Notes under the pieces: model-generated
Databases searched by the model: none
What the model was told of the DNA's origin: nothing
Seen by the model: only the letters and a program-made list of their open reading frames with translations
Translations under genes and position numbers: made by a program
Assembly: GCF_025725665.1 (NCBI RefSeq)
Contig: NZ_CP107009.1
Location: forward strand, 1,302,001 to 1,366,000
DNA: 64,000 nucleotides
Source: Halomonas sp. LR3S48
GTDB taxonomy: Bacteria; Pseudomonadota; Gammaproteobacteria; Pseudomonadales; Halomonadaceae
Reading direction: 5' to 3'
Part shown: positions 1 through 6,811 of the stretch, one piece after another
Numbering within the stretch: position 1 is the stretch's first letter
Layout of the letters: every line of letters starts with the position of its first letter

Positions 1-1
1 A

Positions 2-400
2 GCGCTGGAAGCCCTGCTCGACGTGCCGTTGGAAGCCATACACTCGGTAGTGGTCTTCTCGGGCAGTGCCATCTTCAAGACCAACATGCCGGACAACGTC
101 ACCATCGGTGGCGGCTATGTGCGCTACATCAAGTCGTTCCGCGAGCCTGTGTTGAACGAATTTCAGGTCCAGGAAGCATTGGAAAGAATCGAAACCGGCC
201 GGTTGGTGCCCAATCGGGAAACGCACCGCCAGCACGTCAAACAGCTCAAGGCCCGCTTCGAATCCCGCTCCGACAGAACCTGCCCGAAGTGCGGAAGCGT
301 CATGGTGCTGCGCACCTCAAAACGAGGCGCAAACGCCGGCAACCGATTCTGGGGATGCTCGGCCTATCCCAAGTGCCGGGAGGTGCAGGATGTGACATAG
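2..400 (+). CDS. NERD-domain protein with C-terminal C4 zinc finger (3' part)
   Basis: This is the 3' end of a gene; the reading frame is open to the left edge, so the true start lies outside the window. The visible 132 residues show the end of a nuclease-related (NERD) type domain, with hydrophobic strand segments such as VVVFSG and an IGGGYVRYI stretch. A topoisomerase-type C4 zinc finger follows, with paired CPKCGS and WGCSAYPKC motifs about 30 residues apart. NERD plus zf-C4 proteins are predicted DNA-handling nucleases. The C-terminus ends a few residues after the last zinc Cys. Its position next to an AbiJ-like gene and an integron suggests it lies in or beside a defence island, but the family is also common in core genomes. 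Confidence 0.75.
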   Translation, partial: ALEALLDVPLEAIHSVVVFSGSAIFKTNMPDNVTIGGGYVRYIKSFREPVLNEFQVQEALERIETGRLVPNRETHRQHVKQLKARFESRSDRTCPKCGSVMVLRTSKRGANAGNRFWGCSAYPKCREVQDVT

Positions 401-880
401 CGCTGGGTATCAGGCGAGGGAGACTGAATGCGGATCCGCATCGTTCGGCTCTTTTCCTCAAGATGCGGCGACACATGCCGATGGTTCATTTAGTTAGCTG
501 CATGTAACCACATGTTTCGAAGCGGATTCTCATCCTGATGGAGGCATGTTGGCGCCTTGTGACCGCCATGGTGGGGAACTGATTAACAGTTTCTCCTGGC
601 GGTAGCGTGCCTGAAAGCCTCGATTTTCCTTATCCCAGAGGGCTGCGCGCACCGGCAAAGCCCTTGCCAGTACATGCGTATGCCGATAGGTGGATATGGT
701 GGGGTACCACCTTGCCATTCATATCGCAGCAGGGCCGGGTGGCAGGGAAACGCCACTGCCAAGCCAAGGAGATGCCGGCATTGGAGTACTTGCGATCCAG
801 CGCGGGGATAGCGTTACTGGTACGCTACCATGATGCAGGCGATAGTCAAATTGCTGTTAAACTAAATGGGTATTGAGCAC
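401..880. other. 480-base stretch without a recognisable gene
   Basis: No convincing coding sequence is seen on either strand. Two short open frames (607-876 plus, 530-718 minus) overlap each other, lack ribosome binding sites and have no recognisable protein pattern. I see no attC, tRNA or IS end. The GC content falls toward the AbiJ-like gene on the right, so this may be the seam where the low-GC island begins. Confidence 0.4.
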
Positions 881-1729
881 ATGAGGTTTTCTCAAAGGTT
901 GGGTATCTCTCCCGTTGAAAAGGCTATCCAGCGAGAATCAATGGACGAGGAACTACGCAATAGTCTCTGGAGTTTAGTTCAGGGTGTTTACTGGGACAGC
1001 TATGAGAGCAACCGCAGCAGAATGTATGGTCGAAGCGATTTTGTGGAGGGTAGCAATCTCAATCCTCTTGTGACGAGTTTGTGGCTTCATTACTTTAAAC
1101 AGCCGATAGATACCGTTCACCGGTATTTTGGTGACTGTGTTAGTCATTTGCGGGAGTATTTTTTCTCCGCAGAATGGTATGAAGTTTATGATTTTATAGA
1201 GTTTGTTTCTAAAGAGGGTCCGGAGGGATCTAAGTCTATTTTCGTCGACTTGTGTAACAATTTCATGGATCGAGAAAACTCTGCTTATCGCTTTGTGAAC
1301 GGTGTCCTTACAGAAATAACTTCTGAAGAAGAAATTCAATCGGTTGAAGAGGCTATAGCATCTGCCTCCGCATTCCCTGGAGTCAGAGAGCATCTTTCAA
1401 CGGCCCTGTCCCTGATGAGTGATCGCAACTACCCGGACTACCGAAATTCAATAAAAGAATCTATATCTGCTGTCGAATCTTTGTGCCGACATTTGGTGAA
1501 TGATAAAAAAGCGACCTTAGGTAGTGCTCTGGCAATTTTGGAGAAAAAGAAAAATCTTCACCCTGCCTTGAAGGCATCGTTTTCATCACTTTATGGGTAT
1601 ACCTCTGATGCTGATGGGATTCGCCATGCGCTGATGGCTCAGGATTCTTTGACGAAAACAGATTCAAGATACATGCTCGTGAGTTGCACGGCCTTTATCA
1701 ACTATGCAATTGCTTTGACTTCAGACTAG
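881..1729 (+). CDS. AbiJ_NTD4-type abortive-infection protein
   Basis: This 282-residue protein opens with the pattern FSQRLGI, then a block around MDEELRNSLW. That is the hallmark of the AbiJ N-terminal domain 4 family, found in phage-defence proteins. The C-terminal half contains YPDYRNSIKESISAVESLCR and a later HPALKASFSSLYGYTSDADGIRHA block, which these proteins share and which resembles a HEPN-like helical domain. The ATG at 881 is chosen because the conserved family block starts directly after it; an in-frame ATG at 866 would add five residues without support. No strong Shine-Dalgarno is seen. The gene is clearly AT-richer than the downstream chromosome. It points toward the integrase remnant and ends only a few bases from the integrase truncation, so it probably arrived by insertion. 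The role in phage defence is inferred from the family. Confidence 0.7.
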   Translation: MRFSQRLGISPVEKAIQRESMDEELRNSLWSLVQGVYWDSYESNRSRMYGRSDFVEGSNLNPLVTSLWLHYFKQPIDTVHRYFGDCVSHLREYFFSAEWYEVYDFIEFVSKEGPEGSKSIFVDLCNNFMDRENSAYRFVNGVLTEITSEEEIQSVEEAIASASAFPGVREHLSTALSLMSDRNYPDYRNSIKESISAVESLCRHLVNDKKATLGSALAILEKKKNLHPALKASFSSLYGYTSDADGIRHALMAQDSLTKTDSRYMLVSCTAFINYAIALTSD

Positions 1730-1734
1730 ATTTT

Positions 1735-2377
1735 AACCAAAGCAGGCACGGCTACGCCCATTACATTGCGCCTTCGGCTCCATTCCATGGGCGCGCATGC
1801 TGCAAGCGTTTGGCTGTGGAGATTTGAAGCTGCAAGGCGGGAATGCAGATCGCAGGGAGCAGTGTGGTTCTGTCCTTGTCGCCTTTGCCAGATCTCACCG
1901 TAATAATCTGACGTTCGAAATCGATATCCCGACACGTAGGCGGCATGTTTCAAGCACCCGTAATCCCGAGCCATACATCAAGCTCGCCAGCAAATGCATG
2001 GGGCCAGATAGTTGATTCAACACGTACGTCACTTGCTCATGACTCAGTACCACCGGTAGCCGGCGTGGTTGCTTAGCGTGCGCGAATTCACCAATCTCTC
2101 CCAGGGGCTGTTCAAGGACGTGGCGATACAGGAACACGATGGCATTCAGCGCCTGGTTCTGCGTGGCCGCTGCCACATGGCGCTGTACCGCAAGGTGCTC
2201 CAGGAAAGCCCTGACTTCGGGGCCACCCATGCTGGCGGGATGACGCACGCCATTGAAACGAATGAAGTAGCGTATCCAGTAGCAGTAGGTTTTCACGGTG
2301 CGAGGGCTGTAGCGTTTAACCTTCATGATGGCCTTCACGCGATCCATGAGCTTTGGAGGTCGCCTGTGCGCGTCCAT
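1735..2377 (-). pseudogene. intI: Integron integrase IntI, frameshifted and truncated
   Basis: Reading leftward from ATG 2377 (preceded by AAGGAG six bases upstream) the product starts like an integron tyrosine recombinase. It has the SPRTVKTYCYWIRYFIRFNGVRHP core-binding block, then RRLPVVLSHEQVTYVLNQL and LMYGSGLRV with the first catalytic Arg region. After RLRV a single base is missing (about 1928-1931). The next frame carries on as DIDFERQIITVRSGKGDKDR, the following IntI block, and a second frame change occurs near 1745-1750. Homology stops at about 1735, before the IntI-specific insert, the H-x-x-R box and the catalytic Tyr. Only about 210 of the usual 320-340 residues remain, so it cannot be active. 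The AbiJ-like gene abuts the truncation. Confidence 0.88.
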
Positions 2378-2387
2378 AAGCTGCTCC

Positions 2388-2416
2388 TTGCATTCCTTTT
2401 GCTGGTTTTTTATACA
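2388..2416 (+). promoter_or_regulatory. Candidate cassette promoter (Pc)
   Basis: TTGCAT (2388-2393), a 17-base spacer and TATACA (2411-2416) form a plausible sigma-70 promoter reading rightward into the cassette array. It overlaps the LexA box of the oppositely directed intI promoter. Pc promoters of integrons sit in this interval or inside intI. This is a pattern match only. Confidence 0.4.
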
Positions 2417-2419
2417 GTA
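2400..2419 (-). promoter_or_regulatory. LexA (SOS) operator in the intI promoter
   Basis: On the minus strand the sequence TACTGTATAAAAAACCAGCA matches the LexA box pattern CTG-N10-CAG with an AT-rich spacer. It lies about 22 bases upstream of the intI start codon. Integron integrase promoters are commonly LexA-repressed, so the site fits its position exactly, although the integrase it controls is now broken. Confidence 0.7.
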
Positions 2420-2592
2420 TACCCATTCCGGCTAAATGCGCAAGAACGCGAATTCTGTATAGGTTGCCTAGCTATTCTTAGTCTAATGAGATATCAATAG
2501 GTTAGGTGCGAAGCAGCAGGCTAGATAAGATTGTTGAACGCGCCGGCGCGTTCAAGATGATGAACGAGCGTGCTATCCAATATCTGTTAGGC
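2420..2592 (+). other. attI: attI region with core site GTTAGGC at 2586-2592
   Basis: The first cassette joins here. The core GTTAGGC (2586-2592) is the reverse complement of GCCTAAC, which opens the attC of the first cassette at 2842, as expected for a cassette boundary. A second core-like heptamer, GTTAGGT (2501-2507), and a perfect 22-base palindrome (2534-2555, central GCGCCGGCGC) lie inside the interval. The interval does not resemble any attI I know by sequence; the call rests on position and the core. Confidence 0.6.
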
Positions 2593-2607
2593 CCCAAGAG
2601 CGCATGC

Positions 2608-2826
2608 ATGAAGCAGTTTGACGTCATCAGAGTTGTCTCGATCCGTGACGATCGGTTCACGGAGACGGAAAGAGACTGGCAAAGAGCGCCGGCTGTAGGA
2701 GACCTAGGGACAATCCTGGAGGTCTATGCAGATGCCTTTGAAGTCGAGTGTTCCGACTCCAGTAACGGCGGTACAATCTGGCTTGCCGCGATGTACCCCG
2801 ACGAGATCTCTCGTGTTCACAAGTAG
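2608..2826 (+). CDS. Cassette 1: DUF4926-family small protein
   Basis: The 72-residue product starts MKQFDVIRVVSI and carries GDLGTILEVY and a terminal PDEISRV. This is the arrangement of DUF4926 proteins, small beta-rich proteins often found near toxin-antitoxin or other mobile genes. The start at 2608 is preferred because it lies inside the cassette boundary (2587) and follows CAAGAG seven bases upstream; longer in-frame starts would read back through the core site. The attC follows 15 bases after the stop codon. No function is established for the family. The gene is probably expressed from the cassette promoter because the cassette leaves no room for a promoter of its own. Confidence 0.6.
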   Translation: MKQFDVIRVVSIRDDRFTETERDWQRAPAVGDLGTILEVYADAFEVECSDSSNGGTIWLAAMYPDEISRVHK

Positions 2827-2841
2827 GCTAGGCCACGGCAT

Positions 2842-2901
2842 GCCTAACCAGTCGTCCAAGCGGACGCGCGTACCACGCGCCGCTTAACTCCAGCGTTATG
2901 T
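2842..2901 (+). repeat. attC site of cassette 1
   Basis: The site begins with GCCTAAC, the complement of the core GTTAGGC that opens this cassette. It contains imperfectly complementary arms (including GCGCG on both sides of the centre) and ends at the next core GTTATGT (2895-2901). The length of about 60 bases is typical of a 59-base element. Confidence 0.75.
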
Positions 2902-2916
2902 TTTCAAGGAGGTCAA

Positions 2917-3633
2917 ATGCCAGTACCTGACTTAGTAATTGAAGAAATTAGAAATGCTGCAAAAGAAGCGTGGCCTGAAGACAAGGAAATGCAAACCTAT
3001 ACAGTCAAGGAAGAGCTTGATGCGTACAGAAATTTCGTGGCTCTAGACTATTCAGGTGTTTCTGATGAAGAAAAAGAGTCCTTAATCCAAGAAGCGAAGG
3101 AAAGTTTCGACAGCTGGGAAGAGCGTGTTTCTTCCATTCAAGACGAATTAGAAGCAATCATAGAATTAAAAGAGCTTTCAAGCGGCAATCAAGCGAACGA
3201 GTTATATAGCCAATGGCTGCTTGAGGCTCAATCAGAAAATGAAAACTATTTTCGGGTGCAGCTTGAATATGTACAGAACAAAATCTCAAAATATGAGGCG
3301 ATCCAACGTACTCGAGCAGAAATTGATCCGCTGAAAAACATTTTGATTGATATCGAGAACATCATAGGCAGCGAATGTTATAACCGTAATATTCAAAATT
3401 ACGGAAGTTGGGGAGAATTAGAAAGTGAAGGTCGCTCATTTCGTTACCCAGTAAAATTTTACGATGGTGAAAATGAATATAAACGGAGAGCTGTGCCCGC
3501 AGACATACCCGCCGAACAGTTAATCAGTGGATACTACCCATTTGGTGCTAATGAATTAAATATATATAGGGCGCTACATAAAGTTCTTAAATATCTAGAG
3601 GCTGAGCATGGGCTTAAACTACCAAAAACATAA
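2917..3633 (+). CDS. Cassette 2: acidic protein of unknown function
   Basis: This 238-residue protein is not recognised. It is very acidic and mostly helical in appearance through residue 150, with charged heptad-like runs (EEKESLIQEAKESFDSWEER) that could form a coiled coil. A compact C-terminal segment holds NIQNYGSWGELESEGRSF and YYPFGANELNIYRAL, which looks like a folded domain. A strong AAGGAGG lies just upstream of ATG 2917, so the cassette brings its own ribosome binding site. Its stop codon overlaps the attC. Base composition is low in GC compared with the chromosome. No membrane segment or signal peptide is seen. Confidence 0.7.
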   Translation: MPVPDLVIEEIRNAAKEAWPEDKEMQTYTVKEELDAYRNFVALDYSGVSDEEKESLIQEAKESFDSWEERVSSIQDELEAIIELKELSSGNQANELYSQWLLEAQSENENYFRVQLEYVQNKISKYEAIQRTRAEIDPLKNILIDIENIIGSECYNRNIQNYGSWGELESEGRSFRYPVKFYDGENEYKRRAVPADIPAEQLISGYYPFGANELNIYRALHKVLKYLEAEHGLKLPKT

Positions 3634-3699
3634 CAAGCGCATGTTGTCGGACTGGTTTTCCGCTGCGCTCCAAACCAGCCGCAAATGCGGGCGTTAGGC
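3628..3699 (+). repeat. attC site of cassette 2
   Basis: The site opens with ACATAAC, the exact complement of GTTATGT at the start of this cassette. It has the long arms ACTGGTTT and AAACCAG around CGCTGCGC, and ends with GTTAGGC (3693-3699). Its architecture is the same as that of the sites ending at 5890 and 6734. Confidence 0.85.
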
Positions 3700-3703
3700 A
3701 AGC

Positions 3704-4582
3704 GTGGGGAACCGCAGTCAGGTGAGTAAGGCAGATCAAGCACCAACAGAGCCCAAGGCGGGGAAGAAGTTGCCGAAGTGGATGACAGATCACTTCCAGA
3801 AATCGCTGGACGCTCACGAGAACCTTGGCCAAATCATTCGTCTCAGCGAAAAGGGAATCAGCGTCCTGAGAGGGATGCCAAAAGTTGTCAAGGTGATCGC
3901 CGACCTTGATGGGCGATCTGATGATGCGGGATATGAGGAAAAGATTCGGCGAGCAGAGGAAGAGGCGAATTTAGCCCAGGCAGAAATTGACAAAGACTTC
4001 CCTGTGCTCCACCAATTTGCGGTGGTCGCACTTTGGAGCTGGCTCGAGCACTTTGTAAAAGACTTCGTTGCTTTGTGGCTACAACATCGGAAAGGAGCTC
4101 TCACACTACCTCAGCTAAGCAAGATCAAAATTAGGCTTGGGGAGTACCTTCAGCTAAGTAAGGCTGAGCAGGCAAGCTATATTGTTGAACTCTTAGAACA
4201 AGAACTTGGTAGCCCTCTAAAGAAAGGCGTGACGCGGTTCGAGAGCCTCCTTGAGCCTTTCAGTCTCAGCGGCTCACTCCCGCAGGGCTGCGCCCAGGCC
4301 ATATTTGAACTTCAACAGGTCAGAAACGTGATTGCACATCGCAATGGCATCGCGGACCGGCGCCTTAAGTCGGCGTGCCCTTGGCTAAAAGTGCGTGTAG
4401 GCCACCCAGTCAATGTTGGCGGGGATATGCTTGGCCGCTATTCGGAAGCATCAGGGGCATATCTACTTGAGGTTCTTTATCGGGTAGGGGACGCTCATGG
4501 CCTCGATCTTCGGGCCTCAGCGGCGCAAGATTCTGAGGCTGTAGACGCTGACCCTAAGAAAAATACAGACAAGAATGCCTAA
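3704..4582 (+). CDS. Cassette 3: HEPN-like R-x4-H protein
   Basis: The 292-residue product is largely helical. Near residues 205-213 it carries QQVRNVIAHRN, in which R207 and H212 form the R-x4-6-H motif of HEPN ribonuclease domains. This motif sits in a helix following a hydrophobic LWSWLEHFVKDFVALWL helix, as in RiboL-PSP-HEPN or MAE_28990-like proteins. Residues 75-100 form a charged coiled-coil-like segment. The start is uncertain: GTG 3704 lies just inside the cassette core (3693-3699), and GTG 3722 is an alternative. The stop codon overlaps the attC. HEPN RNases are frequent in toxin-antitoxin and phage-defence systems; that role is inferred here. No antitoxin partner is seen in the cassette. 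Confidence 0.6.
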   Translation: MGNRSQVSKADQAPTEPKAGKKLPKWMTDHFQKSLDAHENLGQIIRLSEKGISVLRGMPKVVKVIADLDGRSDDAGYEEKIRRAEEEANLAQAEIDKDFPVLHQFAVVALWSWLEHFVKDFVALWLQHRKGALTLPQLSKIKIRLGEYLQLSKAEQASYIVELLEQELGSPLKKGVTRFESLLEPFSLSGSLPQGCAQAIFELQQVRNVIAHRNGIADRRLKSACPWLKVRVGHPVNVGGDMLGRYSEASGAYLLEVLYRVGDAHGLDLRASAAQDSEAVDADPKKNTDKNA

Positions 4583-4639
4583 CAATGCCATGGAGCGCGA
4601 CGGCTGCTGCGCAGCCGCGGCTCATGGTTGGCGTTAGCT
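4577..4639 (+). repeat. attC site of cassette 3
   Basis: It starts with GCCTAAC, complementary to the GTTAGGC that opens cassette 3. It contains CGGCTGCTGCGCAGCCG at its centre and ends with GTTAGCT (4633-4639). At 63 bases it resembles classical 59-base elements of mobile integrons more than the other sites here do. Confidence 0.85.
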
Positions 4640-4669
4640 TTCTGCGGGTACTTTAGGAGTATATTGCAT

Positions 4670-5824
4670 ATGGATGACTATCAAAATCCAAAAGCTGGAA
4701 AAACGTACATAAGCCCAAGGCTTAAAGCTTTTGGTGATTCTGATAGAACGGTCCGCATCGCCTCAAAGGTGATTGACTCGCCTGATTCATATGCTTTTGC
4801 CAAGATCAAAGATGAAATTGTTCTTCGCCACAAAGAAGACGCGAAATCGTATATAACCGCTAAGTTTCTTGAAGATACAAGAGGAATTTTCGTTTTAAAT
4901 ATACAAGGCTACACTGTTGCTACGGACAAGCCTCATAACGCAAGTTTTTCGTTTGTTGGTGAGGAAATTGGTAAGCTGCTTGAATTTATTCGAAATATCC
5001 AATCGGTTAATCTCGATAGTTCGTCTCGGATAAATATTACAGACGAAGAGCTGAATAGAATAGTCTTATCGAATAGCCAAGCAAAAAGTATTCTTCATGA
5101 GAACCAAGAGCTTTTTGCCGAAGTTCTTCGCTCCGAGGTTACAACTGAAGACATCGTCGCTGTTGGGTATCGAAAGAAGCAGCTTGATGTGTATGAAAAG
5201 CTACTAAATGATTCTGAATACTTCAACGACCTTAAAGAGAGGAAGAGAACTACTAATGAGGGGCTTTGGCAGAAGTACTTCGAAAAGAACCCATGGGTCT
5301 TCGGATATGGTCTTGGCTACATATTTCTATCCGGCCTAGATGACAAGAAGTTAGAGCAGGTTGTTCAGGGACATAGTGTTAGCACGCATGGTAAGCGTGT
5401 TGATGCTCTCATGAAGACCAAAGGCATTATATCTAATCTCTGCTTTGTCGAAATTAAGACTCACGCGACTGAACTACTTGATTCCAAACCTTATAGATCA
5501 GGATGTTGGGCACCATCAAAAGAGTTGTCAGGTGCGATATCTCAAGTGCAGGGAACAGTAGCGTCAGCCGTTGAAAACCTTTCAAGTAAGATCAGCCTAG
5601 ACGATAAATTCGGCAATCCTACCGGAGAGGAAATATATAATTACCAGCCGAAATCCTATCTTGTGATCGGCAGTATGGCTGAGTTCTCAACAGACAATGG
5701 CGTCAACAAAGATAAGCTTAGGTCGTTCGAGCTGCTAAGAAAGAATATATCAAATCCGGAAATAATAACCTTTGATGAACTATATGAAAGAGCAAGATTC
5801 ATCGTGCTTCATAATCAAAGCTAA
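4670..5824 (+). CDS. sduA: Cassette 4: Shedu phage-defence nuclease SduA (DUF4263)
   Basis: The 384-residue protein has the Shedu/DUF4263 C-terminal nuclease domain. Residues around 197-212 read EGLWQKYFEKNPWVFG, residues 241-263 hold GKRVDALM and CFVEIKTHATELL (D245, E261 and K263 as the PD-(D/E)XK triad), and ELSGAISQVQ, YQPKSYLVIG and a final FDELYERAR follow in family order. The N-terminal 170 residues are a variable region, as is usual in Shedu. Length fits the family (about 380-400). ATG 4670 is chosen because GGAG lies about 10 bases upstream; earlier in-frame codons fall in the core site. Shedu is a single-gene phage-defence system that assembles into multimers. Here it is one complete integron cassette, bounded by GTTAGCT and a matching AGCTAAC attC. 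Confidence 0.85.
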   Translation: MDDYQNPKAGKTYISPRLKAFGDSDRTVRIASKVIDSPDSYAFAKIKDEIVLRHKEDAKSYITAKFLEDTRGIFVLNIQGYTVATDKPHNASFSFVGEEIGKLLEFIRNIQSVNLDSSSRINITDEELNRIVLSNSQAKSILHENQELFAEVLRSEVTTEDIVAVGYRKKQLDVYEKLLNDSEYFNDLKERKRTTNEGLWQKYFEKNPWVFGYGLGYIFLSGLDDKKLEQVVQGHSVSTHGKRVDALMKTKGIISNLCFVEIKTHATELLDSKPYRSGCWAPSKELSGAISQVQGTVASAVENLSSKISLDDKFGNPTGEEIYNYQPKSYLVIGSMAEFSTDNGVNKDKLRSFELLRKNISNPEIITFDELYERARFIVLHNQS

Positions 5825-5890
5825 CAAGCGCAAGCAGTCGGAAAAATTGCTCGCTGCGCTCGCAATTTTCCGCTGTTGCGGGCGTTAACT
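5819..5890 (+). repeat. attC site of cassette 4 (Shedu)
   Basis: AGCTAAC (5819-5825) complements the GTTAGCT that opens the Shedu cassette. The arms GGAAAAATTG and CAATTTTCC flank CGCTGCGCTCG, and the site ends with GTTAACT (5884-5890). The Shedu stop codon lies in the first core. Confidence 0.88.
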
Positions 5891-5903
5891 TTATAGGATC
5901 AGC

Positions 5904-6668
5904 ATGAAGCCACAGTTTTCAGAGTTTACTTACGGATATACGGTAGTAGAGGAACTAACTAGAAACTACCGATTTACGGCAGTACCTACTTTTCCAACGC
6001 TTGTAGAGGAAGGGCGGGATGGTGGCGGCTATGATGTTCAGGTAGAAATACAAGGCCTACCATTTTTTCTGCAATTCAAACGTTCTGATTATCTAAGCCG
6101 TTCAAATGCAAAGTACCGTCACGTATTCGGAAGCACGTATTATCGTTTCAATCTACATGCCTTGAGATATTCAAAACAACACAATTTGCTTATCCATCTA
6201 GAACGCTGTGGGAATCCAGTTTTCTATGTAGCACCTAAGTTCCATACAAATCTAGAGATGCATAACAATTATTTTGGTCGCACTGTAGCTAGAAACTCAA
6301 TTTGGGTAGCGCCTACAGAAATTGGCAATTTGCCAGATGATGACGAGCATTCAATCTGTTTCAATCAATCAGAGTCGCAGGTCTATTTCTGCTCAGAACC
6401 GAAGCCGGTCGAACACAGGATGAGTTTTAAGACTGACGCATTAGAACGTTATGTTTCCATATTTAAAGAACGGAATGGTTATCAGCAGTTTCATAAAGAC
6501 AATTGGGAAGAACTTTATGATCAGATGCTTTACGTATTTCAAAAACACGACAGTTTGGGTTTTGGTAAGCTTTCTAGGTACTTAGACGAAGATGAGAACG
6601 TTATAACTAAAACAGCAAAGCTGTCTCGCTTAGCGTTTGGTGCGGACATGGTGGTTTATGAAAGTTAA
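5904..6668 (+). CDS. Cassette 5: putative PD-(D/E)XK-like protein
   Basis: The 254-residue protein is not a recognised family member. Its first 60 residues look like a restriction-endonuclease fold: an early Glu (E16/E17 in VVEEL), then GGGYDVQVEI with D44, and FLQFKRSD with Q57-x-K59, which fits the D...(E/Q)-x-K arrangement of Mrr-like nucleases. Aromatic-rich strands follow (STYYRFNLHALRYS, NPVFYVAPKF) and then a helical C-terminal part (WEELYDQMLYVF). There is no membrane segment. The ATG at 5904 lies 14 bases inside the cassette, preceded by TAGGAT. The stop codon overlaps the attC. Low GC and the cassette setting mark it as acquired. A nuclease or defence role is inference. Confidence 0.6.
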   Translation: MKPQFSEFTYGYTVVEELTRNYRFTAVPTFPTLVEEGRDGGGYDVQVEIQGLPFFLQFKRSDYLSRSNAKYRHVFGSTYYRFNLHALRYSKQHNLLIHLERCGNPVFYVAPKFHTNLEMHNNYFGRTVARNSIWVAPTEIGNLPDDDEHSICFNQSESQVYFCSEPKPVEHRMSFKTDALERYVSIFKERNGYQQFHKDNWEELYDQMLYVFQKHDSLGFGKLSRYLDEDENVITKTAKLSRLAFGADMVVYES

Positions 6669-6734
6669 CAAGGCGCTGTTATCGGACAAATTTTTCGCTG
6701 CGCTACAAATTTGCCGCAAAGCGCGGCGTTAACC
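6663..6734 (+). repeat. attC site of cassette 5, last of the array
   Basis: AGTTAAC (6663-6669) complements the GTTAACT opening cassette 5. The arms ACAAATTTTT and ACAAATTTG surround CGCTGCGCT, and the site ends with GTTAACC (6728-6734). No attC beginning with the complement GGTTAAC follows downstream, so the array ends here. Confidence 0.85.
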
Positions 6735-6811
6735 ACCCCTGTCGATTCCGACCAGCTCCGTTCGACGTTAGATTGCCACTCACAGCAATCACCCACAGAA
6801 GGGAGCCGATC

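Noticed and set aside
607..876. An 89-codon open frame upstream of the AbiJ-like gene
   Set aside because: It has no ribosome binding site, overlaps the AbiJ start and has no recognisable pattern.
2501..2507. GTTAGGT as the attI crossover point
   Set aside because: The attC of cassette 1 opens with GCCTAAC, which matches GTTAGGC at 2586, not GTTAGGT at 2501.
2842..6734. The repeated elements as a CRISPR array
   Set aside because: Repeats are 60-72 bases, imperfect, spaced by whole genes and have attC core symmetry; there are no short regular spacers or cas genes.
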